DNA of 64,000 nt. Source: Virgibacillus sp. SK37. Its GTDB lineage: Bacteria > Bacillota > Bacilli > Bacillales > Amphibacillaceae. This document shows positions 35,266-44,104 of this stretch, piece by piece. Positions within the stretch are counted from its first letter, which is position 1, and every line of letters starts with the position of its first letter. The stretch covers positions 1,411,911 to 1,475,910 of the forward strand of contig NZ_CP007161.1 in NCBI RefSeq assembly GCF_000725285.1, read 5' to 3'. The translations under genes were made by a program, and so were the position numbers. Under the pieces are notes generated by a model, which was given only the letters and a program-made list of their open reading frames with translations, was not told the origin of the DNA and did no database searches.

Positions 35266-35937
35266 TTAGTTTCCTTCCAGCTCTTGCTCAATTGCTGCTT
35301 GAATAGCTGCATAGTCAAAAGGATCCTCAATCATTTTATCATTAACCATGATCGACGGAGTTAACTCCACATTGTGCTCAGTTACTAACTGTGTATCTTT
35401 ATTTACAGCATCCAAATGCGTGTTATTTTCTACATCCTTTTTCAGTTGCTCTGCATCAATTTCATCCATATTATCAGCTAGCTTCATAATTGTATCCATC
35501 GTTAACCATTTTGCATCATGATCGTCTGCTGGTTGTTGTGCGAATAACTGTTTATGAAAGTCCCAATATGCACCAGAGTTTTGTGACCATACAGCTTCTG
35601 CTGCAAGGGAGCCAAGTTTGGATTCTTCCCCGTGGAATAGAACATTAATGTAAGCAAATTTAGCTTTTCCAGTATCAATATAATCCTGTTTTATTTGAGG
35701 AAAATATTGCTCACCCCAAGCTTTGCATGCTGGGCATTTAAAATCTCCAAATTCCACAATAGTTAAAGGAGCATCTTCTTCTCCCATGACTGGTTGTCCC
35801 TCAATGGAAGGTTGGTTTCCGGTTGCTGTGTCATTTTCTTCCCCATTGTTGGTAAGCACCACAATAGCAACAATTAACGCAATAATTACCAAGGTAATAA
35901 TTACGGTGATTTTAATAGGAGAACTTTTACCATTCAT
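35266..35937 (-). CDS. bdbD: DsbA-family thiol-disulfide oxidoreductase BdbD
   Basis: A 223-aa membrane-anchored thioredoxin-fold protein. A single N-terminal helix (ITVIITLVIIALIVAIVVL) tethers it outside, and the active site is FGDFKCPACKAW (CPAC) about residue 72; the cis-Pro loop is VELTPSIMVND. With BdbC it introduces disulfides into exported proteins. The start ATG at 35937 has GAGGTG upstream. It is divergent from the CadC-like regulator gene. Confidence 0.93.
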   Translation of the reverse strand: MNGKSSPIKITVIITLVIIALIVAIVVLTNNGEENDTATGNQPSIEGQPVMGEEDAPLTIVEFGDFKCPACKAWGEQYFPQIKQDYIDTGKAKFAYINVLFHGEESKLGSLAAEAVWSQNSGAYWDFHKQLFAQQPADDHDAKWLTMDTIMKLADNMDEIDAEQLKKDVENNTHLDAVNKDTQLVTEHNVELTPSIMVNDKMIEDPFDYAAIQAAIEQELEGN

Positions 35938-36048
35938 TAAAACACCTCTTTATTTTTTTATGTAATGTTATAGTACCATTAATTAATCTTAAAGTTGAAC
36001 AATATCTTACTTGTTCAAATAATAGTCATAAAAGTTTCTGCTCTTACA

Positions 36049-36113
36049 TTGACACACATATTCGTTATTGGTAATATGATGAATGTACAACATATTAGTA
36101 TAAACGAATATGT
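36049..36113 (+). promoter_or_regulatory. Promoter and metal-responsive operator of the cad operon
   Basis: TTGACA (36049-36054), a 17-bp spacer and TAATAT (36072-36077) form the promoter. ACATATTCGTT in the spacer (36056-36066) and its exact inverse AACGAATATGT (36103-36113) just before the start codon form two half-sites; ACATATT at 36090 makes a closer inverted pair with AATATGT. Such spaced AT-rich palindromes are the binding sites of CadC/SmtB-type repressors. Confidence 0.78.
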
Positions 36114-36125
36114 GAGGTGACAGAA

Positions 36126-36446
36126 TTGATAACTTCTAATTTAGATTTGAAGGTTAAATTTTTACATGGCTTTTCTCATCGTACTCGAATTCAAATACTT
36201 GAAGCTATAAAGCATAATGAAAAAACGGTCTCAGAAATTATTCAAACTGTTAATGCAAGTCAGTCCAACATTTCTCAGCATCTTGCTTGTTTAAAGGGAT
36301 GTGGGATGGTTGTTGGAAGACAAGAAGGAAAATATATTTATTACAGTTTAAGAGACCAAAAGGTCAGAGACTTATTAACAATGTTTGATGAAGTACTGGA
36401 AGATGTAGAAGAAGAAGTAGCCTGTTGTGAAAAAGAAGCGGAGTAG
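36126..36446 (+). CDS. ArsR/SmtB-family metal-sensing repressor (CadC/CzrA-like)
   Basis: A 106-aa winged-helix repressor. The recognition helix is QSNISQHLACLKGCGMV and a CC pair lies in the C-terminal tail (VACCEKEAE); LACLKGC adds two cysteines near the DNA-binding helix. It lacks the N-terminal Cys extension of pI258 CadC, so the sensing site may be alpha-5 or the tail cysteines. TTG 36126 is preferred, with GAGGTGA 5 nt upstream, over the GTG inside that site. It lies 12 bp before the P-type ATPase gene and should repress it. Confidence 0.86.
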   Translation: MITSNLDLKVKFLHGFSHRTRIQILEAIKHNEKTVSEIIQTVNASQSNISQHLACLKGCGMVVGRQEGKYIYYSLRDQKVRDLLTMFDEVLEDVEEEVACCEKEAE

Positions 36447-36458
36447 GAGGAGATTAAA

Positions 36459-39029
36459 TTGAGTAACTCTTGTTGTGGTTCAACAAAAACGAACCAATCA
36501 ACTAGTTCCTGCTGTTCTCAAACGTCAGGGATGGAGCAAAAAAATGATCAAGATACGTTAACGGTGTCTAACGAAGTATGTTGCAATGCAGAGGAGGATA
36601 ATTCCGAGTCAGAGTCCGAGTCGAGTTGCTGTTCAGGTGGTGTGGTTTCTCAAGCGGAATCAAATTGCTGTTCCAGTAACTCGAAATCAAAAGAAGATGA
36701 ATCTGTGGTGGACAATGCTGTGAAACATACCTTTGTTATTGAAGGGATGGATTGTCCTTCATGTGCAGCTTCAATTGAAAAAGCTATTAAAAAAATTGAT
36801 GGAATTGAAATGGCTAAGTTAAACTATAGTACTGCCAAGCTTGTGACGGCAGGTACGGATGAAGCTTTGGACTCTGTACAAGCGGAAGTCAATAAATTAG
36901 GTTTTACCGCGACCCCACAGGATAATGGAACGTCTACTTCCATATATGAAATCGAGGGAATGGATTGTGGGAATTGTGCCAAGAGCATTGAATCACACAT
37001 GCGCCGCCTCCAAGGTGTCGATGGCGTGTCAGTTAGCTTTACTACGGGAAAGATGAAGCTTTCACATACTAACAAAGACAGTGAGATGATGAAAGAAGTA
37101 GAAAAGCTGGGATATAAAGCTATATTAGTAAATGAAGCATTAACTAAGACTTCTTCTTCTCAACAAAAAAATAAACAAATGAACTCAATTTACTTTTCTG
37201 GTAGTTTAATTGCTATTGCCTTTTTCGGGTCAATTTATAGTCTTCCCAACCTTATAGGCATCTTATTGTACGCAACAGCTATTGTGATTAGTGGGTATAA
37301 ACCAATAAAAGCTGCTTTTTATTCATTGAAAAACCGTTCACTCGATATGAATGTGCTTATGTCCGCTGCGGCAATTGGGGCAGCTATAATCGGTGAATGG
37401 TTTGAAGGAGCAACGGTTGTTTGGCTATTCGCTCTTGGTAATGTACTGCAAAACAACTCAATGGAACAAACAAGAAAGTCAATTCGTGGGCTTATGGATT
37501 TAGCACCTGCAGAAGCTTGGTTAAAAACAAGCAATGGAATGAGTAGGATACCAGCAGGGCAAGTGAGCCTAGAAGAAATCATTATTATCAAGCCAGGTGA
37601 ACGGATACCGTTAGATGGAAAGATTGTTGAAGGAAGCTCCAGTATTAACCAGGCACCTATTACTGGAGAATCGATACCGGTTGATAAAACTTCCGGTGAT
37701 CAAGTATATGCAGGTACTATTAATGAACACGGATCCTTAGAAGTAAAAGTGACAAAACTGGTAGAAGATACGACAATAGCTAAGATCATTCATTTGGTAG
37801 AAGAAGCACAAGATCAAAGAGCCCCAGCTCAGGCATTTATTGATAAATTCGCAAGTATTTATACTCCAATTGTATTCGTACTTGCCTTTGGAATTATGAT
37901 TATACCACCATTGCTTGGATTTGGTGGATGGAATGAGTGGATCTATAAAGGTCTTGCATTGCTCATCGTTGCCTGTCCATGCGCGCTCGTCATATCTACT
38001 CCTGTAGCAATTGTTTCTGCGATAGGGAATGCCGCCAAACAAGGTGTCTTGATTAAAGGTGGAACATTTTTAGAAAAAGCTGGAGAAATAGATGCAATTG
38101 CTTTTGATAAAACAGGTACACTAACAGAAGGGAAGCCAACTGTTTCAGAGGTTCAGACGTTTGATGGATCTAAACAGCAACTCATTGCCATTGCGAGGAC
38201 GCTGGAAGAATACTCTACTCACCCAATTGCTCATACGATTGTGGACTATGCTAAAAGTCAAGATATTAAAACTGTGGAAGCCTCCAACTATACTAATATT
38301 GCAGGTAAGGGCGTGCAGGCAATAATAGATGATGACACGTATTATGCGGGCAACCCTAAGCTATTCAAAGAATTAGGAGTAGATGCAGAGCTTGCTTCTG
38401 AAGCCATTAAAGCAGCTATAGATCATGGTAAAACTGTTGTACTAATTGGAACGAAGCAAACAATCTTAGGTATGATCGCAGTAAGTGATTCGCTTCGTCC
38501 AACAACAGTGAATGCTTTGCAACAGTTAGATGATATAGGTGTGAAGCAAATTGTGATGCTTACCGGGGATAATGAAGGAACTGCAAAAATGATATCCACA
38601 GAGACGAAGGTAAATCGGTATTTTGCTGAATTAATGCCGGAAGATAAAGTCGAGGCAATTAAAAAGTTGCAACAAGAAGGTCATAAGGTTGCCATGGTTG
38701 GAGATGGTATAAATGATGCTCCTGCCCTTGCCACTTCCGAGCTGGGAATAGCTATGGGTGGTGCAGGGACAGATACCGCAATGGAGACCGCGGATATCGT
38801 TCTAATGGCAGATAACCTGGAGAAACTGCCACATACAATTCGACTAAGTAGAAAAGCCTTATCTATTATCAAACAAAATATTGCCTTTTCTCTACTTATC
38901 AAACTAGCGGCTCTTATCCTGATCTTTCCAGGTTGGCTAACCCTATGGATGGCTGTGCTAAGTGACACAGGAGCTGCAGTACTTGTCATCTTGAATGCAT
39001 TAAGACTTCTACGCGTCCGTTCAGAATAA
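36459..39029 (+). CDS. cadA: Zn/Cd/Pb-translocating P1B ATPase (CadA type) with Cys-pair-rich N-terminus
   Basis: An 856-aa heavy-metal ATPase. Residues 1-85 form an unusual acidic, Ser-rich extension with five adjacent Cys pairs (5-6, 18-19, 41-42, 57-58, 70-71). Two HMA domains follow with CxxC sites CPSC (99-102) and CGNC (170-173). The P-type core shows ACPCALVIS (transport CPC), DKTGTLTEGK (phosphorylation Asp), the THPIAH dipeptide and GDGINDAPAL. The CPC and the TM8 segment lacking Cu-type residues fit Zn2+/Cd2+/Pb2+ export. It follows a CadC-like repressor; the TTG start has AGGAGGAG upstream. Confidence 0.93.
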   Translation: MSNSCCGSTKTNQSTSSCCSQTSGMEQKNDQDTLTVSNEVCCNAEEDNSESESESSCCSGGVVSQAESNCCSSNSKSKEDESVVDNAVKHTFVIEGMDCPSCAASIEKAIKKIDGIEMAKLNYSTAKLVTAGTDEALDSVQAEVNKLGFTATPQDNGTSTSIYEIEGMDCGNCAKSIESHMRRLQGVDGVSVSFTTGKMKLSHTNKDSEMMKEVEKLGYKAILVNEALTKTSSSQQKNKQMNSIYFSGSLIAIAFFGSIYSLPNLIGILLYATAIVISGYKPIKAAFYSLKNRSLDMNVLMSAAAIGAAIIGEWFEGATVVWLFALGNVLQNNSMEQTRKSIRGLMDLAPAEAWLKTSNGMSRIPAGQVSLEEIIIIKPGERIPLDGKIVEGSSSINQAPITGESIPVDKTSGDQVYAGTINEHGSLEVKVTKLVEDTTIAKIIHLVEEAQDQRAPAQAFIDKFASIYTPIVFVLAFGIMIIPPLLGFGGWNEWIYKGLALLIVACPCALVISTPVAIVSAIGNAAKQGVLIKGGTFLEKAGEIDAIAFDKTGTLTEGKPTVSEVQTFDGSKQQLIAIARTLEEYSTHPIAHTIVDYAKSQDIKTVEASNYTNIAGKGVQAIIDDDTYYAGNPKLFKELGVDAELASEAIKAAIDHGKTVVLIGTKQTILGMIAVSDSLRPTTVNALQQLDDIGVKQIVMLTGDNEGTAKMISTETKVNRYFAELMPEDKVEAIKKLQQEGHKVAMVGDGINDAPALATSELGIAMGGAGTDTAMETADIVLMADNLEKLPHTIRLSRKALSIIKQNIAFSLLIKLAALILIFPGWLTLWMAVLSDTGAAVLVILNALRLLRVRSE

Positions 39030-39105
39030 AAGGGAATGCACTAGTGTTGTGCTAGCTAATTCAGTGATAAAATTATTAAAGGGTTATAGTATACTAAACA
39101 ATAAT

Positions 39106-39142
39106 AAAAGCAGCTCTGCATCTTGTATGCAGAGCTGCTTTT
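39106..39142 (+). terminator. Terminator of the cad operon
   Basis: AAAAGCAGCTCTGCAT pairs perfectly with ATGCAGAGCTGCTTTT around CTTGT. Both strands end in a T-run, so it may work in both directions. Confidence 0.88.
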
Positions 39143-39280
39143 ACTAGTTCTAATATATATATGTTGGGGTTATTCAATGATTCGGAAAATATATAAACTA
39201 TGAAGTAACTTGGTATAACTACAAACTTCTATTTTGGAAAAAGTTAATATAGCTAGCCCCTAAATATCTAAGACATATTT

Positions 39281-39430
39281 CTTTCGCTCCGCTGCCGATT
39301 AATTTTTTCTCCGGCGGATAGTATCGCTCTGCTGCTGATTATTTTCTTCTCTGGTGGATTATCCCCCCTCCTGCTGATTAATCTCTTCTCCGGCAGATTA
39401 CTTCTCTCTGCTGCCGTTAGTTTTTTCACT
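39281..39430. repeat. Diverged tandem repeat, about 40-bp period, nearly four copies
   Basis: The element CTGCYGATTAA-(pyrimidine run)-TCYGGYRGATTA recurs at 39292, 39332, 39371 and 39411, a period of 39-40 bp. Within units, CTGCCG and CGGCAG-like ends can pair into short hairpins. The rest of 39143-39530 has no gene. The repeats differ from one another by several substitutions and have no unique spacers. Confidence 0.8.
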
Positions 39431-39530
39431 AGTTCGGAGTTCCCTCCAACTATGAAATAACTAAATATGTTTGTACCCTAACATTTAAAGTTAAACCTTT
39501 TATTAAAACTATGGAAAGTACATAAGAGAA

Positions 39531-40739
39531 TTATATTTCAAGTGTAGCTTCATTTCTTTTATCTTCCGATTGTTGGACTACACGAGCAGCAGAGGCGTCA
39601 CCAGTAATATTTACTGCAGTACGGAACATATCCATAAATCGATCCACACCAGCAATTAAGGCGATGGCCTCTAAAGGAAGATTTACTGCCGTAAGGACTA
39701 GTGTCAGCATAACTAACCCTGCTCCAGGTACCCCAGCAGCTCCAATAGAACCTAATGTCGCAATCAATACAATGGTTAATATTTGAATAAAAGATAATTC
39801 GATGCCATAAGCTTGAGCTGTAAACAGGGCCGCTATACTTAAATAAAGTGAGGTCCCATCCATATTTATTGTAGCACCTAGTGGCAAAACAAAACTGGAC
39901 ACTCTCTGAGAAACTCCTAAATTATCTTCCGTACATTTTATAGTAACAGGCAATGTACCTGAACTACTCTGCGTACTAAAAGCGACCAGTGTGGCTGGGG
40001 CAATTCCTTTGAAAAATTTCAGCGGACTTATATTTCCGAAGCTTTTAATAGCAAACGAATAGGTTACGATTGTGTGAACGATACAGGCGAATGCTACAAC
40101 TGCTACTAGCTTGATTAGAGGCATCAATACGGATAAACCATATTGTCCTATAATAGGAGCTAGTAAGCCAAAGACTCCCAGTGGGATAAGTTTCATAATA
40201 ACCCAGGTAATCTTATACATAATTTCTGCTAAACCCTCAAAGAAACGATAAACTGGTTGCGCTTTTTCTCCCACCATGGTAATCCCTATGCCAAGAAATA
40301 TAGCAAAGAATATAATCTGGAGGATGTTTCCACTAGAAAGACTTTCAATTGGATTGGTTGGAATGATGTTAAGAAATACATTAATTACACCACCAGTTTC
40401 GGTAGCTTCCGGAATTTCTCCTGTTGTGGAAATGTCCACCCCTTTTCCAGGTGAAAAGATGAAAGCTGATACTAATCCAATCGTTACTGCAAAAAGTGTT
40501 GTTACTATATAATAAAAAATAGTTTTCCCGCCAATTCGGCCAAGTGTTTCCATATTGCCAGTACTTGCTACACCTACAATTAAAGAAGAAACAATTAAAG
40601 GGATAATTATAAATTTAATAAGTCTAAGAAATAAATCTCCTAAAGGTTGAACTACTTCCATGTTTTGACCAAAAATAACCCCAAATATGATAGCGCTTAC
40701 AAATGCGATTAAAATTTGAGGAAGTAAACCAATACGCAT
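39531..40739 (-). CDS. Dicarboxylate/amino acid:cation symporter (DAACS family)
   Basis: A 402-aa glutamate-transporter-fold symporter, paralogous to the one at 13735. It carries STQSSSGTLPVTI, GATINMDGTS, GAAGVPGAG and the TM8 segment DRFMDMFRTAVNITGDASAA with Arg/Asp substrate contacts, including the Arg typical of acidic-substrate transporters. Start ATG 40739 is chosen because AAGGAGGTTAG precedes it; the longer frame to 40772 includes that site. Likely substrates are glutamate, aspartate or C4-dicarboxylates. Confidence 0.9.
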   Translation of the reverse strand: MRIGLLPQILIAFVSAIIFGVIFGQNMEVVQPLGDLFLRLIKFIIIPLIVSSLIVGVASTGNMETLGRIGGKTIFYYIVTTLFAVTIGLVSAFIFSPGKGVDISTTGEIPEATETGGVINVFLNIIPTNPIESLSSGNILQIIFFAIFLGIGITMVGEKAQPVYRFFEGLAEIMYKITWVIMKLIPLGVFGLLAPIIGQYGLSVLMPLIKLVAVVAFACIVHTIVTYSFAIKSFGNISPLKFFKGIAPATLVAFSTQSSSGTLPVTIKCTEDNLGVSQRVSSFVLPLGATINMDGTSLYLSIAALFTAQAYGIELSFIQILTIVLIATLGSIGAAGVPGAGLVMLTLVLTAVNLPLEAIALIAGVDRFMDMFRTAVNITGDASAARVVQQSEDKRNEATLEI

Positions 40740-40983
40740 ATACCTAACCTCCTTCATCCATTTTCTTTCCAAAACAATTTCTAAACAAACGCGCGTTTTT
40801 AAATGTGTATGTACTATTTAAAGAAATAAGAACAGAGAAATGGAATTGAGGTGGCTTACTAAATAAGTTTGTTTAAAATTTTTAGGAGTTAGTTTAATAA
40901 GTATTGATGCTCCTGCACAAAAACTGGATAAATTTTATATAAAATAGTTCCTAAGATATAAGTAGGGATGGAGGAAGAGGATA

Positions 40984-41892
40984 ATGAAAAAAGTAATATT
41001 AATTGGGATACTTAGTTTAGGTTTATTTATAGCCGGGTGCGGCGATTCTGGAAAAGATAATGCTTTTGAAGTTCCTTTCGACGGGAAAATGGAACATGTT
41101 CATGGCATAGGATATGCAGGCAAAGATAAAGGACTATATTTTGCTTCCCATACAGGTCTTAAAATGTATAAAGATGGACAATGGCTGAAAACATCTAAAA
41201 ATCATAATGATTATATGGGTTTTAATGCGGTAGATGATGGTTTTTACACTTCCGGGCACCCCGGTGAGAACACTGACTTACCGAACCCAATTGGAATTCA
41301 ACGTAGCACCGATGGAGGTAAAAGTCTCAAACAAGTAGATTTTGAAGGTGAAACGGACTTCCACGTTATGGCTGTTGGCTTCTTCAGTCATGATATCTTT
41401 TTAATGAATCCAGCTGAAAATTCTAAGCTGGGTCAGGGGTTTTATAGAAGTAATGATAAAGGAGAATCATGGGAGGAAGCAGCTGGATCAGGTTTGGAAG
41501 GAGATCTTTTGCACTTGGCCATACATCCATCTGATTCCAACTGGATCGCAGCAGCTACTAGTAATGGAATCTATTTATCGGAAGATGCAGGGGATCGTTT
41601 TGAATTAATTAGTGTCGATGGCACTGGTACTTCTGTTTATTTTGATGAAGAAAATCTCTACTTTGCCTCTTTTACTTCAAGACCCGAAATGACAAAGTAT
41701 CACCTTTCAGACGCTAGCAAAGAAAAAATCGAACTACCCGAACTAAACGAAGATGGACCTGTTTACATTGCTAAAAAACCACAGGATGAGAAAGAGTTTG
41801 CTATTTATACTATAAAAGGACAGGCATTTATTTCAAAAGATGGAATGAAAAGTTGGGAGCAGATTTTAGACAATGGGAATGTGATTAAATAA
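40984..41892 (+). CDS. BNR/F510_1955-type exported lipoprotein
   Basis: A 302-aa lipoprotein; the lipobox IAGC has Cys19. The body is built from sialidase-like BNR/YCF48-type blades, seen as STDGGKSL, SNDKGESWEE, SEDAGDRFELI and SKDGMKSWEQ (Asp-box SxDxGxxW), with HVHGIGYAG near the N-terminus. The family F510_1955 is annotated as glycosyl hydrolase by fold, but activity is not shown. Relatives often lie next to copper genes, as here upstream of a two-component system and CopB. The start ATG follows GGAGGAAGAGG. Confidence 0.8.
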   Translation: MKKVILIGILSLGLFIAGCGDSGKDNAFEVPFDGKMEHVHGIGYAGKDKGLYFASHTGLKMYKDGQWLKTSKNHNDYMGFNAVDDGFYTSGHPGENTDLPNPIGIQRSTDGGKSLKQVDFEGETDFHVMAVGFFSHDIFLMNPAENSKLGQGFYRSNDKGESWEEAAGSGLEGDLLHLAIHPSDSNWIAAATSNGIYLSEDAGDRFELISVDGTGTSVYFDEENLYFASFTSRPEMTKYHLSDASKEKIELPELNEDGPVYIAKKPQDEKEFAIYTIKGQAFISKDGMKSWEQILDNGNVIK

Positions 41893-42010
41893 AGAAAGTA
41901 ATAACAATCATTACAAAGCTTGCAAGCAATGAATTGGTATATTAAAAAGTATTATAGTGAGTACAGTAGTAGTTTGAACTGCCATTTAGTCGTTAAAGAA
42001 AGGAATCTAC

Positions 42011-43402
42011 ATGTTTAATAAACTATCGTTTAAAATTGGTATATTGTTCTTTGTTTTTTTTCTTATTATAGAAGCGTTTTTATTTTTTACTTTGTATTCG
42101 AATCTTGCCAATGATCGAATTGAGGAGGTCATGGAGAATCTTTTGGGGCGCGGGAATACGCATAGGGAAGTGCTTGAAAGGAATTTTCAAACATCGACCA
42201 TTGAACATGTGGCTATTATGGAATCGGCATCTGACTTCGCAGTGATAATTACCGATGAAGCAGGAGAAGTGCTTGTTTATTCTGATCCTATTAATAAGGA
42301 AATGCGCCACATTATCGATCGAGTAAAAGAGGATAAGATCCCCAAGAATGGCAAGATAGTGGAAAAAAGATGGGAAGAAACCGAATTCATTGCAACTGAT
42401 AGCCCGATTGTAATTGATGGTAAGCATGAAGGAAATGTTTTTATGTTTGCCGATACGGAAAATGTGAAAAAAATAATAGATCAGCTCAGCGACCAATTCT
42501 TAATGGTTAGTATTATTACGATATCTCTAACCATTATTGTAATCATGTTTCTGTCAAAGTTTATTGCAATTCCGTTAATTAGGATGAAAGAGGCTACAGA
42601 GCAGCTTAGTAAAGGAGATCATAGAGTGGCCTTGCATACGGAACGAACAGATGAACTTGGTGAATTGGCCAATTCAATAACCAAATTATCAAATGACTTG
42701 GAGCAAATGAAACTGGCTAGAAATGAATTCCTTGCAAGTGTTTCACATGAGTTACGAACGCCACTCACTTATTTGAAAGGGTATGCAGATATTATCAGTC
42801 GGGACGAAACACCAAAAGAAGAGATGAAAGAATATACGAAAATAATTCGTGAAGAAGCAGAACATTTAACTCATCTTATTAAAAACCTGTTTGATCTGGC
42901 TGAAATGGATGAAAATAATTTCGCGATAAAACGTGAAGCGATCTCTCTTTATGAATTCACTCGTACAATTGCAGAGCGTGTAAAACCGGCTTTTGAAAAA
43001 TCAGCTATCCAGTTTTCCTTTTCGTGTGAAAAAGAGCTTATTGCTGATGTTGATCCAGCACGATTACAGCAAGTTATCTTCAATATTCTGGATAATGCGA
43101 GAAAACATTCATCCGAAGGGAGCAAGGTAAATTTATCGGTAAGACAAAAAGAGGACGCGATATGGATCATTATTCAAGATGAGGGAGAAGGAATTCCAGC
43201 AGAAGATTTGCCATACATATTTGATCGATTATATCGAGTGGAAAAGTCTAGATCTCGGGATAGTGGAGGTACGGGGTTGGGGCTATCCATAGCCAAAGAA
43301 ATTATCGAATCACATGAAGGCGAAATAGAAGCAAGTAGTGTAGTTGGAAAAGGAACTACAATTCGTATTAGATTAAGAAAAGGTGGAAGAGAGAATGCAT
43401 AA
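42011..43402 (+). CDS. Sensor histidine kinase
   Basis: A 463-aa membrane kinase. There is a membrane helix at about 8-30, an external sensor domain to about 165, a second helix about 168-190, HAMP, a HisKA domain with the phosphoacceptor in SVSHELRTPLTYL, and an HATPase domain (NILDNARKHS, DEGEGIP, GTGLGLSIAKEI). It precedes and overlaps an OmpR-type regulator gene by 8 bp. Position before copB suggests copper or envelope stress sensing, which is inference; the sensor domain has no obvious His/Cys metal cluster. Confidence 0.93.
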   Translation: MFNKLSFKIGILFFVFFLIIEAFLFFTLYSNLANDRIEEVMENLLGRGNTHREVLERNFQTSTIEHVAIMESASDFAVIITDEAGEVLVYSDPINKEMRHIIDRVKEDKIPKNGKIVEKRWEETEFIATDSPIVIDGKHEGNVFMFADTENVKKIIDQLSDQFLMVSIITISLTIIVIMFLSKFIAIPLIRMKEATEQLSKGDHRVALHTERTDELGELANSITKLSNDLEQMKLARNEFLASVSHELRTPLTYLKGYADIISRDETPKEEMKEYTKIIREEAEHLTHLIKNLFDLAEMDENNFAIKREAISLYEFTRTIAERVKPAFEKSAIQFSFSCEKELIADVDPARLQQVIFNILDNARKHSSEGSKVNLSVRQKEDAIWIIIQDEGEGIPAEDLPYIFDRLYRVEKSRSRDSGGTGLGLSIAKEIIESHEGEIEASSVVGKGTTIRIRLRKGGRENA

Positions 43403-44072
43403 GGTACTTCTTGTCGATGACGAAAAACGTATGTTGGATCTGCTCGAATTATATTTGCGACCGCATCAGTATCACTGTGTAAAAGTTCAAGACGCAGCTA
43501 CTGCTATGGAAAATGTTCAGAAAGAAACGTTTGATATTGTTCTACTTGATATCATGATGCCTCAGGTAAATGGATGGGAGCTATGCAAGCAAATGAGAGA
43601 ATTATCGGATGTTCCAATTATTATGCTTACCGCTCGTGATCAGAAGGAGGATGTAGTTAAGGGGTTGAAATTAGGGGCAGACGACTATATAACCAAACCA
43701 TTTGACGAACAAGAACTTCTAGCACGAATGGAAGCATTATTGCGTAGGAGTATCTCAGATTCCTCTGTATTAAAGGTTGCTGGACTAATATGGGATGAAT
43801 CAAAATTTGAACTTACATATGAAAATCAGCATATTAAGCTTACCCCAAAAGAATTCTCTATGTTGGGCCATTTAATGAACCATCCAAATCAGGTTTTTGC
43901 CAGAGAACAGTTACTTGACCTTATATGGGGATTGTCTAGTCATACAGAAGGAAGAACGGTTGATTCCCACGTAAGAAATGTACGGGAGAAAATACGTCAG
44001 TCAGGATTCCCTATTGATGATTATTTTAAAACAGTATGGGGAGTGGGATATAAATGGGTGAAATACAAATAG
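43395..44072 (+). CDS. OmpR/PhoB-family response regulator
   Basis: A 225-aa regulator with receiver domain (Asp8/Asp9 acid pair, phosphoacceptor Asp52 in LLDIMMPQVNG, Lys in ITKPFDEQ) and a C-terminal winged helix (LTPKEFSMLGHLMNHPNQVFAREQLL; RTVDSHVRNVREKI). I chose ATG 43395; GGTGGAAGAG serves it and overlaps the GTG 12 bp upstream. It is coupled to the kinase gene and lies 32 bp before copB. Confidence 0.94.
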   Translation: MHKVLLVDDEKRMLDLLELYLRPHQYHCVKVQDAATAMENVQKETFDIVLLDIMMPQVNGWELCKQMRELSDVPIIMLTARDQKEDVVKGLKLGADDYITKPFDEQELLARMEALLRRSISDSSVLKVAGLIWDESKFELTYENQHIKLTPKEFSMLGHLMNHPNQVFAREQLLDLIWGLSSHTEGRTVDSHVRNVREKIRQSGFPIDDYFKTVWGVGYKWVKYK

Positions 44073-44104
44073 CTCGATTTAAATTCCTGTAAGGAGGGAG
44101 TATT

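Noticed and set aside
39281-39430. CRISPR array.
   Set aside because: Repeats are 40-bp tandem with no spacers, few copies and no cas genes nearby.
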